Source: Fuerstiella sp. (GTDB taxonomy: Bacteria > Planctomycetota > Planctomycetia > Planctomycetales > Planctomycetaceae). From it: a stretch of DNA of 44,873 nt. The stretch's first letter is position 1, and each line of letters starts with the position of its first letter. Made by a program: the position numbers and the translations under genes. Below are positions 15,617-25,819 of this stretch, piece after piece. The notes under the pieces were generated by a model. That model did no database searches. It saw only the letters and a program-made list of their open reading frames with translations, and had not been told where the DNA came from. Location: NCBI GenBank assembly GCA_022843805.1, contig JALHMY010000082.1, positions 1 to 44,873 on the forward strand, given 5' to 3'.

Positions 15617-18600
15617 ATGCAAAGTTCAATCTGGAAGATCGTGACGGCTGTCGGCATTGTCGGCATCGGAACACTCGCCGTTCTCGAAGTGCAGCATCGT
15701 CTGCAAATCGCTCGCACTGGTGCGCCTGTGGCCGTCTTGTCACCGGAGCAGCAGGCGGAGTTTGGCGAACGATCTGTAACTCCCAATGCGGATACTGATC
15801 TTGATCGACTGCTGCAGGGGGCGCAGGAAGCGGACTCAACGTTTGGTGCTGATGCTGCGCTGAACGAACCGGCGGCCTCGGATACCCTCGGGGCACAGGC
15901 GGGCGCGGCCACTCTGGCGGTTGCGCCGGCTGTAGATACTACCGTACGAAGAAATCAGCTGCTGGACGGAGAAAATCCGTTTGGGGATTCGGCAGCAACT
16001 TCGACAGCGTCGGAGATGCCGAATCTCTCCATGCCCGCCTTTACTGAGAATAGTGGTACCGAAAGCAGCGATACGGGAATTGCTTCGGCAGGAGAGCCAA
16101 AGGACGCCACGGTTCGTTCAGCAAGTTTTACTCAGGATTCGCCTGCTGAGACTTCTTCGGGCACACCATCATTTACTGGCGAGACTTCCACAGAGGAAGC
16201 AGGATCACCACCGGCCTTTTCCGCGATACCTGAAGGGCCGGGGGAAGAGCCGTTTGTTGTTGCGGCTCCTCAGGCTGCCCCAGTCAATGGGGCGAGCGCA
16301 CAGGGTTCTGACAATTCATCCAAATCTCCAAATATCATGTTCTTTGGTGATGGCACATCAAGTGCTTCACCGGCAGGAGAGCAGTCTCTGGGTTCAGCAT
16401 TGAACTCAGAAAATCCGGTTGCAGGTGCTTCAGCAGCTGTGCGTACTGCCGCTGCCGCAAACCCGGGCGGCACGAATCAGCAAACTGCTTTTGCGCAGCT
16501 AACTTCTGATGCGGATCTGCCGACATTTGATGAGCCGTTTGTTGACGATACAGCTGGCCAGCCGGCCGGGGCTGTTCCGATACCAATGCCGCGGGTGAAT
16601 GAACCGAATCAACCGGACCCTCGACGGCCCGTGGCGCAGGAAGAACCATCGCTCGACTTTTTCTCGGACGACTCGGGTGCGGCCCCCGGAGCGATTTCCT
16701 CACCCGCAGGGAGTCGAATTCCAACAGGTGCCAGAGAAGGCGGAGATTCTCGTCCTGGTATGGCGAATCCTGCAGAACCCCGGCAGGATATTCCCTCGTT
16801 TCAGGAGCCTGATTCGCGGGGGACATCCGGCAGGAGCAACTCTGACAGCGGATTTGACTTGCCCCCGTTTGGTTCAGATCTTTCGAATCCGGATTTCGGT
16901 TCAGGCAACCCTGAGAGACCATCGCGTCCGGGGATTGATGCTCCAGTAATGCGTGCTCCCTCGGAACGCATCCCCTCGGAACGCCGCGAGGAAACGAGGC
17001 CCGCAACAATACCGGAAAGCGGAAGTAACGACTTCTTTGGAGATGACGAACCAGCGACAATTCCTCCTTCGGGCAATCCACGCTCGAGGACGCCAGATCG
17101 AACCGGACGAGGGCCTGGTGAAGTTGATTTTCCTTCGCTCGATTCGCCCGGAACAACGAATCGTGATGGCTCAGAGTTCCCTGAACCATTCAATGCTGAC
17201 GACGCGAATACACCCGATCCCGAGCCTGGACGCCGCCGGGATCCGGGAAGCGGCATGGATTCAGGCTCCATTCCACGTCCTCGCACTCCTTCAGGCAATC
17301 CGTTTGAAGGAGAGCCTGGTGATCGATTGCCGGATGTGAATATCGATCCTGATCCGGATCTCGGACGCGATCTGCCTCCATTGAGCAGAGAGCCGGCAGG
17401 AGCCGTGGGTGACGGAGGTCGTTCATCGGAAGGTGAGTCTGTCGGTTCGACATCTGTACAAACTGAGACGCTGAGGCCGCACGTCAGTATTCGAAAGAAC
17501 GCTCCGGAAACGGCGAGTGTGGGTGTGCCGCTTGAATATACGATCGTCGTAACCAACGAAGGTCAGTCAGATGCGTTTGATGTTGTGGTGGAGGATCAGC
17601 TGGGGCGTGGAATTAACCTGGAGACGACGCGGCCGGTTGCTGATTCCTTTGATCGCACCACAGGCAAAATGTCATGGCAGATCAATGAATTGCCTGCAGG
17701 CGACAAACGTGAGATCGTTGTGCGAGTGAATCCAGCGAGTGAAGGAACGATGGATGGCGTTGCCACGGTGCGTTTCAAGGCACAGGTGAAGGCCACCACG
17801 CTCATTACGGCTCCGCGGCTTTCGATGGAACTGACTGGTCCCGCCGAAGCGAGAGTTGGAGACGAAGTCAGCTTCCGTTTTCTGGTTCGCAATGATGGCA
17901 GCGGCGAAGCGAAGAGTGTCATATTGCGCAGCGTGCTGCCGGCAGAGCTTCGTCATGCTGAAGGGCAGGATCTGGAATATGAGATCAATTCACTGATGCC
18001 AAGGGAAGAGCGGGAAATTATTCTTACGGTCATTGCTTCGGGTAAGACCACGAAAACGCTCAAGGCAGAAATCACGAGTGCAGGTGTGGCGACCGCCAGT
18101 GCAGAAGCAGAAATTCATATTGTTGGTGAGCAACTGTCTGTTGAGAGGCTTGGGCCTGAGCGGCGATACGTGAACCGATCCGCTCAGTTTAAGAATATTG
18201 TGACCAACAACACCAACTTTGAGGCAGTGGATGCGGTAGTGCTGGAACAGGTGCCGGATGGAATGAAATTTGTTTCGGCCCCCGGGGGTGAATACAATCC
18301 GCAGACTCGGGTGATAACATGGAAGCTTGATCGAGTTGCTCCGGGCAAGCAGGTGCTGCTGGATGTTGAGCTGACGCCGGAATCTGCAGGGCAGATGGAG
18401 ACTCTGGTGGAAGTGGTTGAAAACGCCGGATTCCGATCACGTGTCACTCGGACGGTTGCTGTCGAAGACCTGCACAATGTCAGTGCTGATATCAGTCGGA
18501 TGGACGGTCCCATTGCTGTTGGAGAAAAATTCACCTTCACAATTACGATCGACAATCGCGGAACAGCGACGGCGAATGAGGTGCAGCTGACTGTACAGGT

Positions 18601-18856
18601 GCCGCCACAAATTCTGATCCTTGCAGCCGGCAATAAGAAACAGGGCATTGAAGCACGCATGGCCCGGGGTAATAATATTGTGGTCTACAACCCGATAGTG
18701 AAAGTCGAACCCAATGAGGTGAAGACATTTCAGCTGATGCTGCAGGGGCAGGAGGCCGTGCGTAACGGAGTTGTGAAGGCTCAGCTGAAATATGCAGAAA
18801 TGCAGGAGCCGTTGGTAGTGTCGGAGTCTGTAACTGTTTATTCTGACAACCTGTAA
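15617..18856 (+). CDS. Large membrane-anchored DUF11-repeat envelope protein
   Basis: ATG 15617 is chosen because GAAGGGA lies upstream at normal spacing; the product has 1079 residues. A hydrophobic segment at about 7-26 (VTAVGIVGIGTLAVLEV) is a signal anchor. Residues about 30-615 are low complexity, rich in Ser, Pro, Gly, Glu and Asp, and probably disordered. From about residue 620 to the end there are four tandem immunoglobulin-like DUF11-type repeats, recognisable by VGVPLEYTIVVTNEGQSDAF, VGDEVSFRFLVRNDGSGEAK, SAQFKNIVTNNTNFEAVDA and VGEKFTFTITIDNRGTATAN. Such proteins are common in planctomycete envelopes and may be structural or adhesive. The next gene starts 77 bases downstream and may be co-transcribed. 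Confidence 0.88.
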   Translation: MQSSIWKIVTAVGIVGIGTLAVLEVQHRLQIARTGAPVAVLSPEQQAEFGERSVTPNADTDLDRLLQGAQEADSTFGADAALNEPAASDTLGAQAGAATLAVAPAVDTTVRRNQLLDGENPFGDSAATSTASEMPNLSMPAFTENSGTESSDTGIASAGEPKDATVRSASFTQDSPAETSSGTPSFTGETSTEEAGSPPAFSAIPEGPGEEPFVVAAPQAAPVNGASAQGSDNSSKSPNIMFFGDGTSSASPAGEQSLGSALNSENPVAGASAAVRTAAAANPGGTNQQTAFAQLTSDADLPTFDEPFVDDTAGQPAGAVPIPMPRVNEPNQPDPRRPVAQEEPSLDFFSDDSGAAPGAISSPAGSRIPTGAREGGDSRPGMANPAEPRQDIPSFQEPDSRGTSGRSNSDSGFDLPPFGSDLSNPDFGSGNPERPSRPGIDAPVMRAPSERIPSERREETRPATIPESGSNDFFGDDEPATIPPSGNPRSRTPDRTGRGPGEVDFPSLDSPGTTNRDGSEFPEPFNADDANTPDPEPGRRRDPGSGMDSGSIPRPRTPSGNPFEGEPGDRLPDVNIDPDPDLGRDLPPLSREPAGAVGDGGRSSEGESVGSTSVQTETLRPHVSIRKNAPETASVGVPLEYTIVVTNEGQSDAFDVVVEDQLGRGINLETTRPVADSFDRTTGKMSWQINELPAGDKREIVVRVNPASEGTMDGVATVRFKAQVKATTLITAPRLSMELTGPAEARVGDEVSFRFLVRNDGSGEAKSVILRSVLPAELRHAEGQDLEYEINSLMPREEREIILTVIASGKTTKTLKAEITSAGVATASAEAEIHIVGEQLSVERLGPERRYVNRSAQFKNIVTNNTNFEAVDAVVLEQVPDGMKFVSAPGGEYNPQTRVITWKLDRVAPGKQVLLDVELTPESAGQMETLVEVVENAGFRSRVTRTVAVEDLHNVSADISRMDGPIAVGEKFTFTITIDNRGTATANEVQLTVQVPPQILILAAGNKKQGIEARMARGNNIVVYNPIVKVEPNEVKTFQLMLQGQEAVRNGVVKAQLKYAEMQEPLVVSESVTVYSDNL

Positions 18857-18933
18857 TGCAGGCGGTGTCTCAGGTCCGGAGCCTTCAGGAGTGCTGGTCA
18901 TTTGACTGACATCCTGCAAAGGCTGAAAAAACC

Positions 18934-21900
18934 ATGGTGCCGATTGCTGCGGTTTGCCATTTCGGACCTTTAATCATGGCTTTCGACCTGAACCCGTCAG
19001 CGATGCTGAAATACACGCAGGGATTCAAATGCCGGCTGTGCTGCGACATTTGTTTGAGCCTTTGCATGTTGATGGCCGTCACGGCCTCTGTCTCTTTGAC
19101 GCCGTCGATGACGGTAGCGGATGAAGTGACGCCGGCCGGAGGTGCGTCGAACGGAGATGCGTCGAACGGTTCGGATCTGAAACGAGCCGATGCGACCATC
19201 AGTCTGGGCCAGATCGAGCCGTCCTTTGTTTCGAATCGCCTCGCGGATCGAGGTCCGCTGCGGCTCAGACTGTCGCTGGGCGTGAAGATTAAAAATCAGG
19301 GCGAAACGGACCTTGATGTCCGCTCAGAAGATTTCTCGCTGCTGATCGACGATAAACCTGCCATGCGTGGTTCGTTCAGTTCCGGCCCTGAACTGAAAGG
19401 CAGTTTGCAAAAGGGGGGAGAGCTGGAAGGCTGGCTGTGGTATACGGATATTGAAAACGTCGCAGCGGAACCGAAGGTGATACTCCAGTGGTCGTTGGGA
19501 CAACACGTTGTGCGACTGTCGCTGAATGAAGAGATACGGCGACTATCTGCATTTGTTCCTGAAACCAAAGGTCCTGACAGCAGTCTTGCGGTCGTTTCCA
19601 CAGAGAGAAATCTGGACTTCGTTTCCACATGGGTTCTGCCGGACCTGATGGAGAAAATTCGTCAGAAGGGTATTCGGCGACTAGTCATACTTTCTCAATC
19701 CAGTGTACCCCTGCAAATTTCAGAAGAAGCAATTCAGTGGCTGCATCGACAGACTCTGACACCGGTTGTTGTCCGATCAGAAGCTGCAAACACAGCGAAC
19801 AGATCGGACACAGCTCCTGTTCCGTTTCTGGAAATTCACACTGCCGGGCTGCTTCGATCACCTGAACGGCGAATGCCGGGACGAAGCGAGCGTGTTGTGG
19901 TGCATAACACGTCGGATGACGCTGTGACTGCGGCTCTGTTGTCAGCCTATGCCAGTGCGGATGTCGAACTGGCGATGGGCGATATTTCTTCCGATGATCG
20001 AGGTGTGCGTCGAGCAGCAATTGCGGCCTGCGGTGACAGGCTGTCACATGCTCAGTCGAAGGTCTATCTGTCGCTGTTGAAGTCTTCAGTGCCGGAACGA
20101 CAGTCAGAGCTGATTGAGCCAATGTATGCAATGACGGATGCTGGTGTACCGCCGTTGCTCAGGGAACTGAGTCTGGCGAGCAACGAAGCGGTATCGCTTT
20201 CCGCGCTCACTGCGCTGACAAAGAGTGTGCGGCCGGGAGTAGAAGATCTGTTGCACGAAATATGGGCGGAGGGAGAAACCAATCCTCAGCTCAGAAGCCG
20301 CATCGTCAGGGCAGCGCTGAATTCTCGCGATTTCCGCTGGGCAGACTTCCTGTCTGCCTACCTTCAGGAAATGCTGCATCGTTATGCACGTTCAGGCGAT
20401 GCAGTGGGGGAGACGGGTGATCCAAAGTCTGCGGACCGCGTTCCGAAAGCAGAATCCTCTGACGGTTCCCGGGAAGCTCCGTCGGTGCTTGCGGAAAAAC
20501 CGGCAGATAGCCCTCCGAACAAGGTGGAAATTCCTCCCCCGGCAAAGGTACCCGAAGAACCTGCGGAAGACGAAATCGTTGCCAAAGCAGACGCACGTAA
20601 AAGGCGGATAGCAAAGGAAGCTGTGAATACCGCGAATGCCGAAGCGGTGCCGTTGCGGGAAGTGATGACCTTTTTGCGGCAACACAAACATTCAGCATCC
20701 CTTGATGCGGCCAGAGCGGCACTCCTGTCGATCGAGGATCCTGCCATTCAGGATATGATTGTTGATTTTTTGATGCAGTGGCGAAGTGACAGCGATTCTG
20801 AACTGCTGCGGATGTATCTTGCCAGGCGACTCGAAACGGGTCAGATCACGGATATTGTCCGCCAGACAGCCTCTCATTATCCCGATCCCCGCTGGACTCC
20901 CGCTTTGCTGAAGGACTTCCAGAAGTCGGGCAATCAGTCGATTACTCAGCGCAAGACCTTATCTGCTATCCTTCGGGGAGCTTCAGGGGAACAGCTGGAT
21001 GAGGTTGTCGATCAGTTCGAATCAATGGATGTACAGTCCCAAAGCCTGATTTTGAATCATCTGGCCGCCATTGAACATCCTCAATGGAGGTCGGTTGCTC
21101 AGGAGTCGCTGAAGAAGCGATCTGTACTGATGCGTGAGGCTCTGGACGTACTGCAGCAGGATAGTTCTGAAGAATCGATTCGAATTCAGGTTCAGCATCT
21201 GCAGCAGCTTCTCGCTGCCGTACCTGATGAGAAAACGACTCTGACTGATGTGGCACGAATGGAGCTCGAACATGTGATTTCCCACACCGCGGGGACTTTA
21301 CATCCGGAGTGCCAGCGCATACTGAATCGGTGCCTGCGCCATCCTGATCAGCGGATTCGACTGCATGCCGGAAGAGCAATCGCGGGAGCTCGGCGGCGTT
21401 CACCTGCCCTTTCGCTGCTGATTGAAGTTCGTGATCTGAAGCAGACGCAAAAGTTTGACGAAGCACTGGCGAAGTCCAATGAATGTGTTGCGCTGGATCC
21501 GTTTCTGCCGGAGGCATGGCTTTATCGCGCATCATTGCTGTTACGCAGTGATCGTCTGGAGGAGGCAATGCAGGATCTGAAACGAGCGGACGAGTTGTCT
21601 CCGGAAGAACTTTCGACACTCAGCACGATCGGGCTGGTGATGGTGCGACAGGGAAAGCTTCAGGAAGGGCTTAAGCTGGCAAACGAAACTCTGCAGCTTG
21701 ATCCAAAGGAAGAAAGTAACCTGTATAACGCAGCCTGTGTTTATGGTCGTGCGAGCGAACTGAAGGGCATCTCCTCTGACGAACGGAAACAGTATGCTGA
21801 TGAAGCGATGCGTCTGCTGAAACAGTCGGTGGGTGCCGGATTCTCAGATGTCCCACATCTCAAAAATGATCCCGATCTGAATTGCCTTCACGATCATGAT

Positions 21901-21975
21901 GAATGGCAGGAAGCCATCGCGAGCACGGACAAAAATTTTCAGGAACGACAAAAAGAGGAGAAAGCTCCGGAATAA
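18934..21975 (+). CDS. Secreted HEAT/TPR-repeat protein
   Basis: The open frame has up to 1013 residues. ATG 18976 (residue 15) is an alternative start. A Cys-rich hydrophobic stretch (CLSLCMLMAVTASVSL) around residues 40-56 resembles a signal peptide, which favours a start closer to it. Residues about 85-200 look beta-rich. A long alpha-helical part (about 330-820) reads like degenerate HEAT repeats, interrupted by a charged Pro/Glu linker near residues 490-550. The C-terminus (about 820-960) contains three TPR units, for example KFDEALAKSNECVALDPFLPEA. It probably acts as a protein-protein scaffold in the periplasm. It lies between the DUF11 gene and the VOC gene on the same strand, with gaps of 77 and 20 bases. 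No enzymatic motif is seen. Confidence 0.8.
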   Translation: MVPIAAVCHFGPLIMAFDLNPSAMLKYTQGFKCRLCCDICLSLCMLMAVTASVSLTPSMTVADEVTPAGGASNGDASNGSDLKRADATISLGQIEPSFVSNRLADRGPLRLRLSLGVKIKNQGETDLDVRSEDFSLLIDDKPAMRGSFSSGPELKGSLQKGGELEGWLWYTDIENVAAEPKVILQWSLGQHVVRLSLNEEIRRLSAFVPETKGPDSSLAVVSTERNLDFVSTWVLPDLMEKIRQKGIRRLVILSQSSVPLQISEEAIQWLHRQTLTPVVVRSEAANTANRSDTAPVPFLEIHTAGLLRSPERRMPGRSERVVVHNTSDDAVTAALLSAYASADVELAMGDISSDDRGVRRAAIAACGDRLSHAQSKVYLSLLKSSVPERQSELIEPMYAMTDAGVPPLLRELSLASNEAVSLSALTALTKSVRPGVEDLLHEIWAEGETNPQLRSRIVRAALNSRDFRWADFLSAYLQEMLHRYARSGDAVGETGDPKSADRVPKAESSDGSREAPSVLAEKPADSPPNKVEIPPPAKVPEEPAEDEIVAKADARKRRIAKEAVNTANAEAVPLREVMTFLRQHKHSASLDAARAALLSIEDPAIQDMIVDFLMQWRSDSDSELLRMYLARRLETGQITDIVRQTASHYPDPRWTPALLKDFQKSGNQSITQRKTLSAILRGASGEQLDEVVDQFESMDVQSQSLILNHLAAIEHPQWRSVAQESLKKRSVLMREALDVLQQDSSEESIRIQVQHLQQLLAAVPDEKTTLTDVARMELEHVISHTAGTLHPECQRILNRCLRHPDQRIRLHAGRAIAGARRRSPALSLLIEVRDLKQTQKFDEALAKSNECVALDPFLPEAWLYRASLLLRSDRLEEAMQDLKRADELSPEELSTLSTIGLVMVRQGKLQEGLKLANETLQLDPKEESNLYNAACVYGRASELKGISSDERKQYADEAMRLLKQSVGAGFSDVPHLKNDPDLNCLHDHDEWQEAIASTDKNFQERQKEEKAPE

Positions 21976-21995
21976 TTGCCGGTGACCCCAAAATC

Positions 21996-22421
21996 ATGAC
22001 CACAACTGTGCCTGCGTCGCCCCCTTTTCGAGTTCGCTATATTGACCATGTTACCCTGATCGTCAGAGATGTCTGTGCCAGCCGGAGTTTTTATGTTGGT
22101 CTGCTTGGTATGGAAGAGGTGCCGCGGCCGGCGTTCAGTTTTGGGGGAGCATGGTTTCGGGCGGGAAGAACGCTGGTTCATTTGATTGAAGAACATGATC
22201 AGAGCGGACCGGCTGGTTATCCGGCAGAAGTTCTTGTGAAATCCAGTCGCAATCATCATTTCGCCTTTGAAGTTGATGATGCAGTAGCCGCAGCGGAGTC
22301 ACTGAAACGGCTGGGAATTCCACTCGTCGACGATGCGAAACGCCGCCCGGACGGAGCCATTCAGGTGTTTCTGACCGATCCCGACGGACATGTGATTGAA
22401 TTGTGCACCACTCATCCATGA
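21996..22421 (+). CDS. VOC (glyoxalase/dioxygenase) superfamily protein
   Basis: ATG 21996 gives 141 residues and sits 20 bases after the preceding stop; an upstream in-frame ATG at 21903 would overlap that gene. The protein is one pair of beta-alpha-beta-beta-beta units. Metal-ligand positions are visible: His in YIDHVTLIVRDV, His in NHHFAFEVDD and Glu in DPDGHVIELC. These fit a metal-dependent VOC enzyme such as a glyoxalase, a ring-cleaving dioxygenase or an antibiotic-modifying relative. The subfamily and substrate cannot be told from sequence alone. It is probably at the end of the operon that starts with the DUF11 gene. Confidence 0.85.
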   Translation: MTTTVPASPPFRVRYIDHVTLIVRDVCASRSFYVGLLGMEEVPRPAFSFGGAWFRAGRTLVHLIEEHDQSGPAGYPAEVLVKSSRNHHFAFEVDDAVAAAESLKRLGIPLVDDAKRRPDGAIQVFLTDPDGHVIELCTTHP

Positions 22422-22526
22422 TCGGATCTGCGGCCGAGCCTGAAGCCGGACCGGTTGTGCAGACACCGGAAACGGACAACAATACGGTTGCTGCGAATTT
22501 GTAATTCAGTGGATGGGGATTAAAGG

Positions 22527-23066
22527 ATGTCGAAAGAATTTATCATCACGATGACAGCCGCCAATCGAGCGGGAATTCTGTCTGCTGTGACGCGTGCCAT
22601 GGCCGAACTGGGTGCTGACCTGCGGGAATGCAGCCAGACGGTGGTGCGTGGATTCTTTACGATGATCTTTTCGGCCGAGTTTCCGGACAACGTTGATCCG
22701 GGAATTATTCGGGACCATCTGATGGATGTTTGTCGACCGTTTGGTATTGAGGTTGGTTTGAAGGATCCCGCAAAGGAGTTGCCCGAGCGAAGCGCGTCGC
22801 GGGATCGCACCTATGCACTGCGACTGGGTGGCAGGAACCAGCCTGGAGCTCTTCGAAAGCTGTCGTCAGTCATTGCCATGCGCTGCATCGATATTACCGG
22901 TATGCATGCTGTCCGAACGGCGGACGGTGATGGCTTTGAAATGGTTATGAAAATTGCTGTCCCGGCTGACACTGATATCGCGGAGCTTTTGCAGGAACTG
23001 CACGCTGCAGGAGCAGGATTCCAGACGACAGCAGACATCAGCGACATGCCGGCCGGAACAGTGTGA
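22527..23066 (+). CDS. Double ACT-domain regulatory protein (GcvR-like)
   Basis: The product has 179 residues and consists of two ACT domains: residues 1-85 (FIITMTAANRAGILSAVTRA) and about 95-175 (YALRLGGRNQPGALRKLSSV). ACT domains bind small ligands, often amino acids. The first domain has the form seen in GcvR and UPF0237-type proteins, which usually regulate glycine or related metabolism. No DNA-binding or enzyme domain is attached. The gene stands 105 bases after the VOC gene and ends in front of a palindromic repeat array, which it faces together with the convergent P-type ATPase gene. The exact ligand is unknown. Confidence 0.85.
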   Translation: MSKEFIITMTAANRAGILSAVTRAMAELGADLRECSQTVVRGFFTMIFSAEFPDNVDPGIIRDHLMDVCRPFGIEVGLKDPAKELPERSASRDRTYALRLGGRNQPGALRKLSSVIAMRCIDITGMHAVRTADGDGFEMVMKIAVPADTDIAELLQELHAAGAGFQTTADISDMPAGTV

Positions 23067-23082
23067 GCGCGACCGGCAAACT

Positions 23083-23170
23083 GGAGGGCGAAGCTCCTGC
23101 TGAGCCGGGAGTAGCAGACGGGAGGGCGAAGCTCCTGCTGAGCCGAGCTCGGCAGGAGCCTTGCCCTCCC
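23083..23170. repeat. GGAGGGCGAAGCTCC palindromic repeat cluster, copy A
   Basis: Two direct units (23083-23106 and 23121-23144) begin GGAGGGCGAAGCTCCTGCTG, and one inverted unit follows at 23147-23170. The same family forms a larger cluster at 32448-32642. It fills the space between two convergent genes and could serve as a two-way terminator. Confidence 0.85.
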
Positions 23171-23237
23171 GGTAAAAACGACTTTGCTGCTCGTTCGGGG
23201 AAAACAATTCCATAACGCGCAGTTGTTTCCAACTGTT

Positions 23238-25580
23238 TCAGATGTCTTTGCGTCTCAGGCGAAGAGCGTTACCGATGACGGAGATTGAACTCAGGCTCAT
23301 GGCCACACTTGCCCAGACGGGAGAAATGAGCAGGCCAAAGAACGGGTAAAGTATTCCAGCAGCGACGGGGATACTGATGGCGTTATACATGAAAGCAAGC
23401 ACCAGATTCTGATGGATATTGCGAAGGGTCGCCCGGCCAAGCCGGCGAGCTCGTACAATGCTACGAAGGTCACCGTGAATCAGTGTCACCCCTGCGCTTT
23501 CCATGGCAATGTCAGTCCCCGAACCCATGGCGATGCCAATATGTGCCTGAGCCAGAGCCGGGGCGTCATTTATGCCATCTCCGGCCATTGCAACAATGTC
23601 ACCTGCTTCCTGCAATTGTCTGACAACCTTCAGTTTGTCTGCTGGCAGAACTTCAGCATGAATGTGGCTGATCCCGAGTGATTTTCCAACTGCTTCGGCG
23701 GTACGCTGGCTGTCTCCCGTCAGCATGATGATACGAAGGCCATCCTGCTGCAGCAGCCTGATAGCTTCTGCAGTGCCAGGTTTTATTCGGTCGGCCACAC
23801 CAATGAGTCCCGCTGGTTCGCCATTGACAACAAGCGTCATCACTGTCTGGCCCTGATCCCGAAGCTGTTCCATTCGAGGCGTCAGCGCCTGGATACGAAC
23901 GCCATGATCCATCAGCATGGCGGGGTTTCCGAGGATGGTGTTACGATTGCTGATCCGTCCCATTACGCCCTTTCCGGTGACAGACTGAAAGCCATCGGCG
24001 GGGAGCAGAGCAATTCTCCGTTCTTCCGCGCCCCGCACAATCGCGTCGGCCAGAGGATGTTCACTGCCTCGTTCAAGCGATGCCGCCAGCAGCAGAATTT
24101 CATCCGGGCTGAAATTTCCGACTGGTTCAACGGTAATCAGCTGCGGCCTGCCTTCAGTCAGTGTTCCGGTCTTGTCTACCACCAGCGTGGTCACCCGCTG
24201 CAGCACTTCGAGCACTTCGGCATTGCGGATCAGAATGCCGTTCTCCGCTCCTCTTCCGACTCCCACCATAATCGCCATTGGTGTTGCCAGTCCCAGAGCA
24301 CATGGACAGGCAATAATCAGTACAGAAACCGAATTGACCAGCGCATGGGCAAGGCGAGGTTCAGCACCCCAGAGGCCCCAGACAATAAACGTCAGAATGC
24401 TGACAAGAACAACAGTCGGCACAAAGTAGCGGGCCACCTGATCAACGACTCGTTCAATAGGAGCTCGACTGCGCTGAGCCTCTCCCGCCATGCGAACAAT
24501 CTGTGAGAGCAGAGTCTCTTCACCGACTCGTTCTGCACGAATCAGCAGACTTCCGGTACCATTCATTGTACCGGCGATCATCCGATCGCCGGCCTGTTTC
24601 TCCACAGGCAGAGGTTCCCCGGAAATCATGGATTCGTTAACCGTGCTTGTGCCGTCTGTGACGATTCCATCTGCCGGGATCTTCTCGCCAGGGCGAACTC
24701 GAAGTCTGTCACCTTTCTGAATCTGGCTGAGATCCACGTCCTCCTCTGTTCCGTCCTCCGCGACCCGACGTGCACTTCGCGGCGCAAGTTCCAGCAGACG
24801 TCGGATAGCACTGCTGGTCTGACCGCGAGCTTTTTGTTCCATCAGCTGGCCGAGCAGAATCAGAACGGTCACAACGACCGCCGTATCAAAGTATGGCATG
24901 ACTGATCCGTCGGCATGCCGAAATCCAGCTGGGAAAACAGATGGAACGATCGTAGCGATCGCGCTGTAGCTCCATGCGGAGCCTACTCCCAATGCAATCA
25001 AAGAGAACATATTGGGGCTGGCGCTGCGGACGGACAGCCAGGCCCGGTGGAAGAACGGCCATCCGCAGCCGAACACGACGGGTGTGGAAAGCAGCAGCTG
25101 TACCCAGTTCAGCAGTTGCGTGTAATGGTGCAGCGGATTGGCCGGAAACATATCGGCCATGGCAATCAGAAAAACAGGAAACCCGAGAACCATGCCGATT
25201 CGAAATCGGATGGACATATCGCGTTCTTCAGTGCTCGGTCCCTCTTCAGGCTGAGCAATCAGTGGTTCCATTGCCATTCCGCATTTCGGACAAATTCCCG
25301 GACCCGTCTGTAGTACTTCAGGGTGCATCGGACACGTGTATTCGGCGGATGCGTCAGCGGGAACGGAGGCGTTTCCCGGGCGGCCGGAGATATATTGCTG
25401 CGGATTTGCTGCGAACTTTTCCTGACATCGCATGCAGCAAAAGTACCATGTCCTTCCATCGTGAACGAAACTTGCCGCAGCAGTGCCGGGATCAACCGTC
25501 ATTCCGCAAACCGGGTCTGTGACGCCCTGCGAGGAGCTTTCCTCATTGAGGATATTCAACCGGGCGGGTTGCGAATCCAT
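23238..25580 (-). CDS. Copper-type P1B ATPase (YHS and HMBD domains)
   Basis: ATG 25580 follows AGGAG at good spacing, giving 780 residues. A YHS domain occupies about 21-63 (DPVCGMTVDP), then a heavy-metal-binding domain at about 81-106 (YTCPMHPEV, ICPKCGM). There are eight membrane helices. The transport motif CPC (425-427, CPCALGLATP) marks a Cu(I)/Ag(I) pump. Asp469 in DKTGTLTEG is phosphorylated; SEHPLADAIV and GDGINDAPAL complete the ATPase core. There is no classical HMA domain with GMTCxxC. It should export copper or silver from the cytoplasm. The 239 bases separating it from the YhaN-like gene show no shared signal, so it is probably its own transcript. Copper preference is inferred from CPC plus the surrounding helices. 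Confidence 0.95.
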   Translation of the reverse strand: MDSQPARLNILNEESSSQGVTDPVCGMTVDPGTAAASFVHDGRTWYFCCMRCQEKFAANPQQYISGRPGNASVPADASAEYTCPMHPEVLQTGPGICPKCGMAMEPLIAQPEEGPSTEERDMSIRFRIGMVLGFPVFLIAMADMFPANPLHHYTQLLNWVQLLLSTPVVFGCGWPFFHRAWLSVRSASPNMFSLIALGVGSAWSYSAIATIVPSVFPAGFRHADGSVMPYFDTAVVVTVLILLGQLMEQKARGQTSSAIRRLLELAPRSARRVAEDGTEEDVDLSQIQKGDRLRVRPGEKIPADGIVTDGTSTVNESMISGEPLPVEKQAGDRMIAGTMNGTGSLLIRAERVGEETLLSQIVRMAGEAQRSRAPIERVVDQVARYFVPTVVLVSILTFIVWGLWGAEPRLAHALVNSVSVLIIACPCALGLATPMAIMVGVGRGAENGILIRNAEVLEVLQRVTTLVVDKTGTLTEGRPQLITVEPVGNFSPDEILLLAASLERGSEHPLADAIVRGAEERRIALLPADGFQSVTGKGVMGRISNRNTILGNPAMLMDHGVRIQALTPRMEQLRDQGQTVMTLVVNGEPAGLIGVADRIKPGTAEAIRLLQQDGLRIIMLTGDSQRTAEAVGKSLGISHIHAEVLPADKLKVVRQLQEAGDIVAMAGDGINDAPALAQAHIGIAMGSGTDIAMESAGVTLIHGDLRSIVRARRLGRATLRNIHQNLVLAFMYNAISIPVAAGILYPFFGLLISPVWASVAMSLSSISVIGNALRLRRKDI

Positions 25581-25819
25581 GATCTCTCCTGAGAAACACC
25601 GTCGCATCAGAATTGCGGAATACGGCGGTGTCGAAGGAACGGAGGCGAAGGAATCGGGAACTTCATTGATACTCCCGGGACTTCTTCAATTATACCCGGC
25701 GCAGAAGTCCGGGCAAATTTCCCGAGATTTCGGTGAGGCCTGAAGGGGGCTCCTGGCCGAGCCTTTTGTGGCGGATTGCTCCATGATCCTTCGCTCGATC
25801 GCGGAGCGATCTTCGACTA

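Noticed and set aside
14748..15798. Several open frames across the repeat array (plus and minus)
   Set aside because: They consist of translated repeat units (recurring Arg/Pro/Gly/Ser-rich peptides) and overlap the well-supported DUF11 gene start.
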